Source: Solimonas terrae (GTDB lineage: Bacteria > Pseudomonadota > Gammaproteobacteria > Nevskiales > Nevskiaceae). From it: a stretch of DNA of 64,000 nucleotides. Made by a program: the position numbers and the translations under genes. The notes beneath the pieces were generated by a model. That model ran no database searches and was not told the origin of the DNA. It saw only the letters and a program-made list of their open reading frames with translations. The stretch is from assembly GCF_011067135.1 (NCBI RefSeq), contig NZ_JAAMOW010000003.1, positions 248,001 to 312,000 on the forward strand. The letters are read 5' to 3'. Positions 27,014-34,944 of this stretch are shown here, piece by piece (the first letter of the stretch is position 1; every line of letters starts with the position of its first letter).

Positions 27014-27319
27014 ATGGCTACCTATAGCGAGTTGCTCAAGCAGATTGAATCCCTGACGCGCCAGGCAGAGGATCTTCGCCAGGCCGAAATAGAAAAAGTA
27101 ATTTCCGAGATCAAGGAAAAAATGGAGAAGTACGGGTTGACGATCGCTGACCTCGGTGGCCTCAAGCCGAGCAGCAAGGCCAAGAAGAGTACCGGAAAGG
27201 TCGCTGCCAAGTATCGGAACTCGGTCACAGGAGAAACCTGGACTGGCCGTGGTCGTACGCCGAAATGGTTGGCGGATGCCGAAGCTGCCGGGAAGTCTCG
27301 CGAGAGCTTTGCGGTCTGA
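27014..27319 (+). CDS. H-NS/HvrA-family histone-like nucleoid protein
   Basis: A 101-residue DNA-binding protein. A coiled-coil oligomerisation region covers residues 4-45 (LLKQIESLTRQAEDLRQAEI). A basic linker follows, then the C-terminal domain NSVTGETWTGRGRTPKWL near residues 70-87, the minor-groove-binding GRGR motif of proteobacterial H-NS/Bph3/HvrA proteins. Such proteins silence AT-rich, foreign DNA. The gene has an AT-rich 247-base upstream region shared with the divergent tauE end of the polysaccharide locus. That this protein controls the AT-rich polysaccharide genes is plausible but not shown. Confidence 0.9.
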   Translation: MATYSELLKQIESLTRQAEDLRQAEIEKVISEIKEKMEKYGLTIADLGGLKPSSKAKKSTGKVAAKYRNSVTGETWTGRGRTPKWLADAEAAGKSRESFAV

Positions 27320-27408
27320 TTGATCGGGTGAGGGTGATTGCTGCAGCTTTCATGCACGACCACCTCACCCAACCCATTCTTTCCGGGGCGAGGGGGGGGG
27401 CCACCCGG

Positions 27409-28440
27409 TCAAAGCACGAGATGCCCAAGGTGCCAGGCAAGCGCCGCGATGATCGCGCTGGCCGGGATCGTCAAGGTCCACGCCCACACGATAGACCCGG
27501 CCACGCCCCAGCGCACCGCGGAGAAGCGTCGGGTCGCGCCGACGCCCATGATGGCGCCGGTGATGGTGTGGGTTGTCGAAACCGGAATACCGAAGCCGGA
27601 GGCAATGAACAGGGTCGCGGCGCCGCCGACTTCTGCGCAGAAGCCACCCACCGGCTTGAGCTTGGTGATCTTCTGGCCCATGGTCTTGACGATGCGCCAG
27701 CCGCCGAACATGGTGCCGGTTGCGATCGTCACGTAGCACGCGCCGACGATCCAGCCGGGCAGGTGGTCGGCATGGGCGTGCATCCAGTGGGGCAGCACGC
27801 CGGGATCGGATGCCGTCGTGGCGATCAGCAGCATCCAGATGATGCCGGCGGTTTTCTGCGCATCGTTGCCGCCATGTCCAAGACTGTAGAGCGATGCGGA
27901 GACCAGTTGCAGTCGCCGGAACAGGGTATCGACGCGCCGTTGGGTCGAGTGGAAGAAGATCCAGCTGACGGCCAGCGTGAGGATGGAACCGAGCACGAAA
28001 CCGAGCAGGGGCGAAAGCACGATGAAGGCGATGGTCTTCAGCAGGCCGGACCAGATCAGCGAGCCCATGCCGCCCTTGCAGATGCCGGCGCCGACGAGGC
28101 CGCCGATCAGCGCGTGCGAGGAGCTCGATGGAAGGCCGAAATACCAGGTGATGAGGTTCCAGACGATGGCGCCGGCCAGCGCGCCGAAGATCACGTAGTG
28201 ATCGATGATGCCCGGATCGATGGTGCCCTTGCCGATCGTGGCAGCGACTTTCAGCGGGAAAATGAAGTAGGCGACGAAGTTGAAGAATGCCGCGAACACG
28301 ACCGCGAACTGCGGCTTCAGCACGCCGGTGGAGACGACGGTGGCGATCGAATTTGCGGCGTCGTGAAAGCCGTTGATGAAGTCGAAGGCCAGTGCCAGCA
28401 CGATCAGGAAGATGATGACGTGCAGCGTCACGTGCTCCAT
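27409..28440 (-). CDS. Inorganic phosphate transporter, Pit family
   Basis: Low-affinity phosphate (metal-phosphate) symporter of 343 residues. The two inverted PHO-4 repeats are recognisable by FDFINGFHDAANSIATVVSTG near residue 20 and SLGHGGNDAQKTAGIIWMLL near residue 186. GLPSSSSHALIGGLVGAG and GIPVSTTHTITGAIMGVG are the paired re-entrant motifs. ATG 28440 is eight bases after the DUF47 gene stop, so the two are co-transcribed. The preceding 89 bases after the H-NS gene contain a fragment of the secD-secF type repeat (about 27360-27400). Confidence 0.93.
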   Translation of the reverse strand: MEHVTLHVIIFLIVLALAFDFINGFHDAANSIATVVSTGVLKPQFAVVFAAFFNFVAYFIFPLKVAATIGKGTIDPGIIDHYVIFGALAGAIVWNLITWYFGLPSSSSHALIGGLVGAGICKGGMGSLIWSGLLKTIAFIVLSPLLGFVLGSILTLAVSWIFFHSTQRRVDTLFRRLQLVSASLYSLGHGGNDAQKTAGIIWMLLIATTASDPGVLPHWMHAHADHLPGWIVGACYVTIATGTMFGGWRIVKTMGQKITKLKPVGGFCAEVGGAATLFIASGFGIPVSTTHTITGAIMGVGATRRFSAVRWGVAGSIVWAWTLTIPASAIIAALAWHLGHLVL

Positions 28441-28448
28441 CGCGCGTC

Positions 28449-29087
28449 TCAGGAGTTTTCGAGGACGATCGCTTCGAGCATGTTGCCGACGTCGTCGCAA
28501 TGGTCTGTCACGGTTTCCAGCGACTCGTAAAGATCCTTGAGCTTGATCAGCTGACGGACGTCCGGTTCTTCGCGGAATATCTTCGACAGCGCGTCGCGCA
28601 GCAGCTTGTCCGCGTCGGCTTCGAGGGTGCCGATGTCGCGGGTGGCCGCCATGATCTTCGGGCCGTTGTCCATGTCGGAGAGCAGGCCCACGGCCTCGGC
28701 AACCTTGAGCGCCGACGCCAGGATGATTTCCGCGAAGCGCACGGCTTCCGGTGTGCTCGCGCGCAGATCATAGGTGGCGACCATCTGCGCGGCACCCTGG
28801 ATCATGTCGAGGACGTCGTCGAGTCGCGAGATCAGCTGGTGTATTTCGTCCCGGTCCATCGGCGTGATGAAGGTCGAATGCAGCAGTGCAACGGTCTGGT
28901 GCGTGATCTTGTCGGCGCGATCTTCGATGACGTCGATCTCGTCCGCGTGCTTTTGTGCTTGCTCGGCCGATACACCCAGGGTTTGCATCAGACCCAGCAG
29001 GCGCTCGGCACCAACCACGATCTGCTGCGCGTGTGCATTGAAAAGATCGAAGAATCTGCCTTCGCGAGGCATGAGGCGTCCAAGCAT
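28449..29087 (-). CDS. DUF47/PhoU-like Pit accessory protein
   Basis: 212 residues, predicted all-helical and cytoplasmic. FFDLFNAHAQQIVVGAERL, EDRADKITHQTVALLHSTFITPMDRDEIHQLISRLDDVLDMI and YESLETVTDHCDDVGNMLE match the DUF47 (YkaA) family. These are distant PhoU relatives almost always encoded with Pit transporters and thought to modulate them. The acidic/metal-binding E-D-x-A-D patterns are present in both halves. It is first in the two-gene unit with pit. Confidence 0.9.
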   Translation of the reverse strand: MLGRLMPREGRFFDLFNAHAQQIVVGAERLLGLMQTLGVSAEQAQKHADEIDVIEDRADKITHQTVALLHSTFITPMDRDEIHQLISRLDDVLDMIQGAAQMVATYDLRASTPEAVRFAEIILASALKVAEAVGLLSDMDNGPKIMAATRDIGTLEADADKLLRDALSKIFREEPDVRQLIKLKDLYESLETVTDHCDDVGNMLEAIVLENS

Positions 29088-29150
29088 CGTCGTTGATTCT
29101 CGGCGGATTTTCGGAAGGTTACGGAATTCGTTAGCGTGGCGACGCCGTGC

Positions 29151-29918
29151 TCAGCGCAACAGCTGGGTCAGCTCGTCGCCCAGCTTGAGCGTGGTCGCCA
29201 GAATATGGCCATGCTTGAGTACGTCGTCGCTGCCATCCAGCGAGCGCACGATGCCGCCGGCCTCCTGCACCATGACGATACCAGCGGCGATGTCCCAGGG
29301 CTTGAGATTGAATTCCCAGTAGCCGTCGAGACGGCCGGCAGCCACGTAGGCCAGATCCAGCGCCGCCGAGCCGGCGCGACGGATGCCGGCAGTATTGGCG
29401 GCGATATTGCGCAGCATCGGCGTATAGCGGTCCAGATATTCCTCACGCAGCGGCACGCCGGTGCCGATCAGCGCGCGCTCCATTTCCTTGCACTGGCTGA
29501 CGCGCATGCGGCGATTGTTGAGCGTCGCGCCTGAACCATTGGACGCCACGTACAGATCCTGCGTGCAGGGTGCGTAGATCACCCCGTGCTCCAGCTTGCC
29601 GCGGACCTCGATGCCGATCGACACGGCAAAGTGCGGAATGCCGTGCAGGAAGTTGGTGGTGCCGTCGAGCGGATCGATGATCCAGGTCACTTCGTTGTCG
29701 CCGCTTGCACCACTCTCTTCGGCGAGGATGGCGTGCTGCGGATAGGCCTTGCGGATCAGGCGGATGATTTCCTGCTCGGCGCCGCGGTCGACCTGTGTGA
29801 CGAAGTCGTTCTTGGCCTTGCGCTCGATCTGCAGCTGATCGCTGCGCTCGTAGTACTTCATGATGAAGTTGCCGGCGGAGCGTGCGGCTGAAACAGCAAT
29901 ATTGACCAGCGGGTGCAT
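29151..29918 (-). CDS. suhB: Inositol-1-monophosphatase family protein SuhB
   Basis: Li+-sensitive, Mg2+-dependent phosphatase that in gammaproteobacteria also serves as a factor in rRNA antitermination complexes. 255 residues. The metal-binding ILAEESG motif is near residue 64, WIIDPLDGTTNFLHGIPHF near residue 81 is the family signature, and the C-terminal site is LKPWDIAAGIVMVQEAGG near residue 210. ATG 29918 is chosen where homology begins (MHPLVNIAVSAARSAG). In Pseudomonas suhB is divergent from trmJ-cysE, as here, but an extra nucleotidyltransferase gene stands between them. Confidence 0.93.
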   Translation of the reverse strand: MHPLVNIAVSAARSAGNFIMKYYERSDQLQIERKAKNDFVTQVDRGAEQEIIRLIRKAYPQHAILAEESGASGDNEVTWIIDPLDGTTNFLHGIPHFAVSIGIEVRGKLEHGVIYAPCTQDLYVASNGSGATLNNRRMRVSQCKEMERALIGTGVPLREEYLDRYTPMLRNIAANTAGIRRAGSAALDLAYVAAGRLDGYWEFNLKPWDIAAGIVMVQEAGGIVRSLDGSDDVLKHGHILATTLKLGDELTQLLR

Positions 29919-30005
29919 GACGGGCCGGGATTGAGCGATGGGGATAAGCAAATAGAATATCAGAGTGCATGCGCATACACTGAGCGCCTCTTGATAAATC
30001 AATTA

Positions 30006-30047
30006 CTTAACCTACGTTCACCGAGTTTCTTGCTGACGTTGGTTAAG
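30006..30047. promoter_or_regulatory. Inverted repeat upstream of the nucleotidyltransferase gene
   Basis: CTTAACCTACGT at 30006-30017 and ACGTTGGTTAAG at 30036-30047 pair with one mismatch over 12 bp, separated by 18 bases, and end 17 bases before the ATG at 30065. The region is AT-richer than its surroundings. It could be an operator or a 5'-leader hairpin; no T-run follows, so it is not a simple terminator. Confidence 0.45.
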
Positions 30048-30064
30048 TCTTTGATTAATTTGCC

Positions 30065-31024
30065 ATGAAGCTCAGATCCGAACAGCTCCGGATTCTTGAA
30101 AACGCCGCAGTGGCGTATGACGCCTGGCTGCACGCGAGCCGCCAGGCCGACGAGCACGCGCACCGTCTGGAATGGAAGCGTATTGACGGGGTGGAGTACC
30201 TGTACCGTCATTTCGGCCGCAGCGGCGCGCAATCACTCGGTCGCAGAAACGCCGAGACCGAGGCGCTGAAGCATGCTCAGGATATCGCCAGGCCGCAGAT
30301 TGATCGCGCGCTCGCCGAGCTTCGCGAGCGTTTGGGGTTGATCGCCGCGGAGTATCGTGCACATCGCTTGCCACGAGTTCACCCGATTCTCGGGAAAATC
30401 TGCCGCGAAGCGGATCGTCGCGCCTTGCTGGGTACGTCGCTGCTGGTGGTCGGGACCAATGCAATGCCCGTTTATGAGTTCGAGGCCCAGGATCGCTTCG
30501 CGATCGGTCTTGAAACAACGGAGGACTGCGACTTTGCCTGGTGTCGGCAGGCGCAGATGACGGTCGCTGGCGGCGGTGCGACACCGTTCTATTCCTTGCT
30601 CAAGTCGGTCGATTCGACGTTCACGCCGAACTACGAGAAGCCTTTTCAGGCGCGCAACGCCGGTGCCTATGAGGTCGAGTTGCTGTTGGCCCCATCTTTG
30701 AAAGCGCACTTTCCGGCCAGCGAGCCCATACGGCCGATCCCGCTGCCCGAACAGGAATGGCTGTTGCGCGGCCGCAGCTTGGCGCATGTCGTATTCGACA
30801 TGAACAATCAGCCCGTTCGGCTGGTGGTGCCTGACCCGCGGTGGATGGCTTTGCACAAACTCTGGCTGTCGGAGAAGCCGGAACGCAATCGCAACAAGAA
30901 ACCGAAAGATGGTGAGCAGGGGCGACGCCTGCTGCTCGCCATACAGGAATCGATGCCGCACTTGCCGTTCGACGACGAGTTTGTCCGCGAAGTGCCCGAC
31001 GAGCTTCAACGTTATTTGCCTTGA
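30065..31024 (+). CDS. Nucleotidyltransferase-fold protein (GSU2403 / NTP_transf_8 family)
   Basis: 319 residues. The central part GTSLLVVGTNAMPVYEFEA followed by LETTEDCDFAW is the nucleotidyltransferase (polymerase-beta-like) core of the GSU2403 family. A variable helical N-terminus (HASRQADEHAHRLEWKRIDG) and a C-terminal segment LAHVVFDMNNQPVRLVVPDPRWMALHKLWLS complete it. The catalytic G-T-N/D-D pattern is partly kept, and the substrate is unknown. The stop is three bases before the trmJ start, so it is coupled to trmJ, yet it is not part of the conserved suhB/trmJ/cysE order and is probably an acquired gene. Confidence 0.75.
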   Translation: MKLRSEQLRILENAAVAYDAWLHASRQADEHAHRLEWKRIDGVEYLYRHFGRSGAQSLGRRNAETEALKHAQDIARPQIDRALAELRERLGLIAAEYRAHRLPRVHPILGKICREADRRALLGTSLLVVGTNAMPVYEFEAQDRFAIGLETTEDCDFAWCRQAQMTVAGGGATPFYSLLKSVDSTFTPNYEKPFQARNAGAYEVELLLAPSLKAHFPASEPIRPIPLPEQEWLLRGRSLAHVVFDMNNQPVRLVVPDPRWMALHKLWLSEKPERNRNKKPKDGEQGRRLLLAIQESMPHLPFDDEFVREVPDELQRYLP

Positions 31025-31027
31025 GAC

Positions 31028-31819
31028 ATGACTGATCTTTCTTCGAACGAGCCGCTCACCAACATCCGTATCGTGCTGGTCAAGACGCAGCATCCGGGCA
31101 ATATCGGCTCGACCGCCCGCGCCATGCTGACCATGGGGCTGACCGAGTTGGTGCTGGTCAGCCCCGATCGCTTTCCGCATCCGCAGGCACGAATGACGGC
31201 GGCCCATGCCGGGCCGGTGATCGACCACGCGCAGGTGGTCGATTCGCTCGCCGAGGCCGTCGCCGGCTGCGTCTGGGTGGTGGCCAGTTCGGCCCGTCCA
31301 CGGCATCTGGGCGACGAACCACTGCGGCCATGGGACGCGGCGGCGCGCGCGGCATCCGTGGCGAAGGCGGGCAAGGTCGCGATCGTGTTCGGCTGCGAGC
31401 GCACCGGGCTCACCAATGAAGAGCTCGATCTCTGCCACGCCGTGACGATGATTCCGGCCAATCCCGGCTATAGCTCCCTGAATCTTTCACAGGCCGTGCA
31501 GGTACTCGCCTACGAGCTGCGCAAGGCGTCGCTGCCGGATGCGCCGACGGTATCGAGCAAGCAGGGGCACCCATGGTACGAGCCGCCGGCCGCCGAGGAG
31601 ATGGAGCGGTTCTATGGCCATCTCGAGCGGATTCTGCTGTCGACCGGCTTTCTCGATCCGGCCAATCCGCGCCTGCTGATGCGGCGGCTGCGTCAGTTCT
31701 TCAATCGCGCGAGTCCGGATCGCAACGAGCTGAATATCCTGCGCGGCATCCTGACGTCGATCGAAAAGCCGAAGCGTCGTCGCATTCCGCTGGACGGCAG
31801 TGCCGCGGCCGACGAGTGA
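31028..31819 (+). CDS. trmJ: tRNA (cytidine/uridine-2'-O-)-methyltransferase TrmJ
   Basis: SPOUT-class methyltransferase of 263 residues that 2'-O-methylates position 32 of tRNA using S-adenosylmethionine. The N-terminal RIVLVKTQHPGNIGSTARAM, the central VAIVFGCERTGLTNEEL and MIPANPGYSSLNLSQAVQVLAYEL form the knotted AdoMet site. A C-terminal helical extension of about 80 residues distinguishes TrmJ from shorter SpoU proteins. It is followed by cysE in the usual order, but a 1.1-kb repeat cluster separates the two genes. Confidence 0.94.
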   Translation: MTDLSSNEPLTNIRIVLVKTQHPGNIGSTARAMLTMGLTELVLVSPDRFPHPQARMTAAHAGPVIDHAQVVDSLAEAVAGCVWVVASSARPRHLGDEPLRPWDAAARAASVAKAGKVAIVFGCERTGLTNEELDLCHAVTMIPANPGYSSLNLSQAVQVLAYELRKASLPDAPTVSSKQGHPWYEPPAAEEMERFYGHLERILLSTGFLDPANPRLLMRRLRQFFNRASPDRNELNILRGILTSIEKPKRRRIPLDGSAAADE

Positions 31820-31858
31820 GCGATCGGTGGAGTGTGCGAGCCGCCCCGACGCATCCGA

Positions 31859-32879
31859 TCATGCCGAGTGCGAGGCCGAAGGCCTCGTGTATCGAGGGAT
31901 ACTGGTGATCGGGTCGCATGCCTCGATACACCGCCTGCGGCGGCACTCGGCATGAACGGGTGGGGGAAAAGGGGGCAAAGCGATTCATTCCACCGTTCGC
32001 CCCGAGTGATCGCGAAGGAATGCTTCGGTACCCCACGCCCCACGCGGCACTCAACATCGACGGATATCGAGGCGGCGGCTCGACCCACCAACCGGGCACT
32101 GGGTGAACACGCGGTGCATTGGGTTGTCTTATCTTCGCCACCCCCCACCGTTCGCGCCGAGTGCCGCGCGAATGCGCGGTGTATCGAGGTGCACGATAGT
32201 CTTGCGTGATTGATTCGCCACCGTATCGAGAGGCTTGCAATACCGTGCCGGGATGACGGGCTTGCGCGCGTGCCTCGATACACCGCCTGCGGCGGCACTG
32301 GGCATGAACGGGTGGGGGAAAGGGGGCAAAGCGATTCAGTCCACCGTTCGCCCCGAGTGATCGCGAAGGAATGCTTCGGCACCCTACGCTCCACGCGGCA
32401 CTCAGCACCGACGGATATCGAGGGGCGGCTCGACCCACCCACCAGGAACTGCGTGAACACGCGGTGCATCGGGCTGCGTACCTTCACACCCCACCGTTCA
32501 CACCGAGTGCCGCGCGAATGCGCGGTGTATCGAGGTGCACGATGGTCTTGCGTGATCGATTCGCCACCGTATCGAGAGGCTTGCAATACCGTGCCAGGAT
32601 GACGGGCTTGCGCGCGTGCCTCGATACACCGCCTGCGGCGGCACTCGGCATGAACGGGTGGGGGAGAAGGGGGCAAAGCGATTCATTCCACCGTTCGCAC
32701 CGAGTGATCGCGAAGGAATGCTTCGGTACCCCACGCGGCACTCAGCACCGACGGATATTGAGGGGCGGCTCGACCCACCCACCAGGTACTGCGTGAACAC
32801 GCGGTGCATCGGGCCGTCTATCTTCACAACCCCCCCACCGTTCGCACCGAGTGCCGCGCGAATGCGCGGTGTATCGAGG
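31859..32879. repeat. REP-like tandem array between trmJ and cysE
   Basis: An inverted element at 31859-31897 (stem GAGGCC-ttc-GGCCTC) is followed by three long units beginning CCTCGATAC at 31921, 32273 and 32619 (periods 352 and 346; the third is shortened and ends at 32879). Each unit contains a forward element with stem CCGCC-tgc-GGCGG, a degenerate inverted one (CCGTTCGCCCCGAGTGATCGC), and an inverted one with stem CCGCGC/GCGCGG ending GTATCGAGG. The cluster runs to 40 bases before the cysE -10. Long open frames across it are repeat artefacts. Confidence 0.9.
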
Positions 32880-32905
32880 TGCATGCGGATCTCGGGCATA
32901 AACAG

Positions 32906-32924
32906 GACCGAAGCGGTCTACAAT
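32906..32924 (+). promoter_or_regulatory. Putative cysE -10 with abutting palindrome
   Basis: TACAAT at 32919-32924 is a good -10 34 bases before the cysE ATG. It is directly preceded by the 5-3-5 palindrome GACCG-aag-CGGTC (32906-32918), positioned where a repressor or activator would touch RNA polymerase. No canonical -35 is present at 16-18 bp, which would fit an activator-dependent promoter. Assignment is by inspection only. Confidence 0.35.
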
Positions 32925-32957
32925 AGAAAACCCGGTGCCGGAGCAATCCTCAAACCT

Positions 32958-33755
32958 ATGTTTGCCCGAATCAAAGAAGACATCGCCAGCGTTTTCGATC
33001 GTGATCCCGCCGCGCGGAACACGTGGGAAGTGCTGACCTGCTATCCGGGCCTGCATGCGATCTGGGGCCATCGCGTGAGCCACTGGCTCTGGGCACATGG
33101 TCTCAAATGGCTGGCACGGCTCAATTCGAATCTGGCGCGCTGGCTGACGGGTATCGAGATTCATCCCGGTGCGCGCATCGGCCGACGTTTCTTCATCGAT
33201 CACGGCATGGGCGTGGTGATCGGCGAGACGGCCGAGATCGGCGAGGACGTGACCCTCTATCACGGCGTGACGCTGGGCGGTGTCAGCTGGAACAAGGGCA
33301 AGCGCCACCCGACGCTCGGCGATCGCGTGGTCGTTGGCGCCGGCGCCAAGATTCTCGGGCCGTTCACGGTCGGCGCCGGTGCGCGCGTCGGTTCGAATTC
33401 GGTGGTCGTCAAGGAAGTGCCTCCCGGTGCGACCGTCGTCGGCATTCCGGCGCGCATCGTGCACGAAGCTGCCGAGCCGTCCGCAGCCGTGGCCGCGATT
33501 GCGAAGAAAATGGGTTTCGACGCTTACGGTCTGTCCCGTGACATGCCGGATCCGGTCGCGAATGCGATGTCGACGATGTTCGATCACGTGCAGCGCCTCG
33601 ACGAGCGGCTGGTGCAGATCTGCCGGCTGCTGCATGAAATGGACTCGCGCATGCCGGAGCTGGAGCTCTCGAAGCTGGAGTTGCCGGACATCTGCGTCGA
33701 TTCGACGTCCGCGCTGGATTCTCTGGCGGGGAATTCGCGTCGCAAGGGTGACTGA
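32958..33755 (+). CDS. cysE: Serine O-acetyltransferase
   Basis: Acetylates serine with acetyl-CoA, the first step of cysteine synthesis. 265 residues: a helical N-terminal region, then the left-handed beta-helix of hexapeptide repeats. The active-site block is [21 protein letters not shown] near residue 76, then [19 protein letters not shown] and [14 protein letters not shown]. The C-terminal approximately 85-residue extension after the beta-helix is longer than the inhibitory tail of E. coli CysE and ends in a variable segment. Start ATG 32958. The gene heads the reduced isc cluster, 49 bases before the first desulfurase. Confidence 0.94.
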   Translation: MFARIKEDIASVFDRDPAARNTWEVLTCYPGLHAIWGHRVSHWLWAHGLKWLARLNSNLARWLTGIEIHPGARIGRRFFIDHGMGVVIGETAEIGEDVTLYHGVTLGGVSWNKGKRHPTLGDRVVVGAGAKILGPFTVGAGARVGSNSVVVKEVPPGATVVGIPARIVHEAAEPSAAVAAIAKKMGFDAYGLSRDMPDPVANAMSTMFDHVQRLDERLVQICRLLHEMDSRMPELELSKLELPDICVDSTSALDSLAGNSRRKGD

Positions 33756-33804
33756 TGGGGGGCGTTGTTTTTTGCTCGACGCTCCTGAACTGCAGGCTGA
33801 GCTG

Positions 33805-34944
33805 ATGCCCGTCTACTTCGACAACAACGCCACCACGCGACTTGATCCGCGCGTGCTGGAGGCGATGCTGCCCTACCTGTCCGGGCCGTATGGCAATGCA
33901 TCATCGCTGCATCGTTTCGGCCGCGCGGCGCGGGATGCGGTGGAGCATGCGCGCGAACAGCTCGCGCAGCTGGTCAATTGCCAGCCGCGCGAGATCATCT
34001 GGACCTCGGGCGGCACCGAGTCCGACAATCTCGCGCTCAAGGGTGTCACCGAGGGCGCGCGGCCTTCGCGCCTGCTCTACGGTGCGACCGAACATCCGGC
34101 GGTGCTGGAAGCGGCCGAGTCGCTGCGGGCACGAGGCTGGCAGGTCGACACGGTCGCGGTCGGCGACGATGGCGTGATCGACTGGCCGCGCTTCGAGCGT
34201 CAGCTCGCAGCCGGCGCGACGCGGCTGGTCTCGCTGATGCGCGCCAACAACGAGACCGGTGTGATCCAGGATGTCGCGCGCGCGGCCGAACTCGTGCATG
34301 CCGCTGGCGCCTGGCTGCACGTCGACGCCGTGCAGGCCTGCGGCAAGATCGTGGTCGACTTCGCCCGGCTGCAGGCCGATCTGATGAGCGTTTCCAGCCA
34401 CAAGATCTACGGGCCGAAGGGCATGGGCGCCTTGATCGTGCGTGCCGAGGTCGAACTTCATCCCTTGCATCACGGCGGCGTGCAGGAGCGCGGTCTGCGC
34501 GGTGGAACCGAGAATGTCGCGTCGATCGTCGGCTTCGGCGCGGCGGCCGAGCTGGCCGCGCAGGAGCTGGGTTCGCGTGCCGCGCACGTGCGAGACTTGC
34601 GCGAGCGACTGGAGCGCGGCTTGCACGCGCTGCCGGACGCGCGGATTTTTGCCGGGCATGTCGAGCGTCTGCCGAACACGGTGCAGTTCGCGATCGCCGG
34701 GTATGAAGGCGAGGCCTTGCTGATGCAGCTCGATCGTCAGGGCTTCGCGGTGTCCAGCGGCTCGGCCTGCGCGTCCGGGCGTGGCGAACCGAGCCACGTG
34801 CTGCTCGGCATGGGCATCGCGCGCGAGATCGCCGAAGGGGCCATTCGCGTCAGCTTCGGCAAGGACAATACCGAGGCCGAAGTCGACCGTTTTCTCGCGG
34901 CTCTGGCGGGCCTGACGCGCCCGACCGCAATGGCGGCGCGATGA
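33805..34944 (+). CDS. Cysteine desulfurase, class-V aminotransferase (first copy)
   Basis: PLP enzyme that removes sulfur from cysteine for Fe-S and thio-cofactor synthesis. 379 residues: YFDNNATTRLDPRVLEAM at the start, TSGGTESDNLALKG near residue 71, HVDAVQACGKIVVD near residue 172, PLP lysine in SSHKIYGPKG (Lys 200), catalytic cysteine in SSGSACASGRGEPSHVL (Cys 322). Both essential residues are present. It overlaps the second desulfurase by four bases (ATGA). The two copies are clearly diverged, not a recent duplication, and neither has the long IscS C-terminus that binds IscU. Confidence 0.92.
   Translation: MPVYFDNNATTRLDPRVLEAMLPYLSGPYGNASSLHRFGRAARDAVEHAREQLAQLVNCQPREIIWTSGGTESDNLALKGVTEGARPSRLLYGATEHPAVLEAAESLRARGWQVDTVAVGDDGVIDWPRFERQLAAGATRLVSLMRANNETGVIQDVARAAELVHAAGAWLHVDAVQACGKIVVDFARLQADLMSVSSHKIYGPKGMGALIVRAEVELHPLHHGGVQERGLRGGTENVASIVGFGAAAELAAQELGSRAAHVRDLRERLERGLHALPDARIFAGHVERLPNTVQFAIAGYEGEALLMQLDRQGFAVSSGSACASGRGEPSHVLLGMGIAREIAEGAIRVSFGKDNTEAEVDRFLAALAGLTRPTAMAAR

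Noticed and set aside
31693-32676. Minus-strand open frames of 245-327 codons in the trmJ-cysE gap
   Set aside because: Encoded by the REP array, with the same peptide recurring once per repeat unit; no domain or ribosome-binding site.
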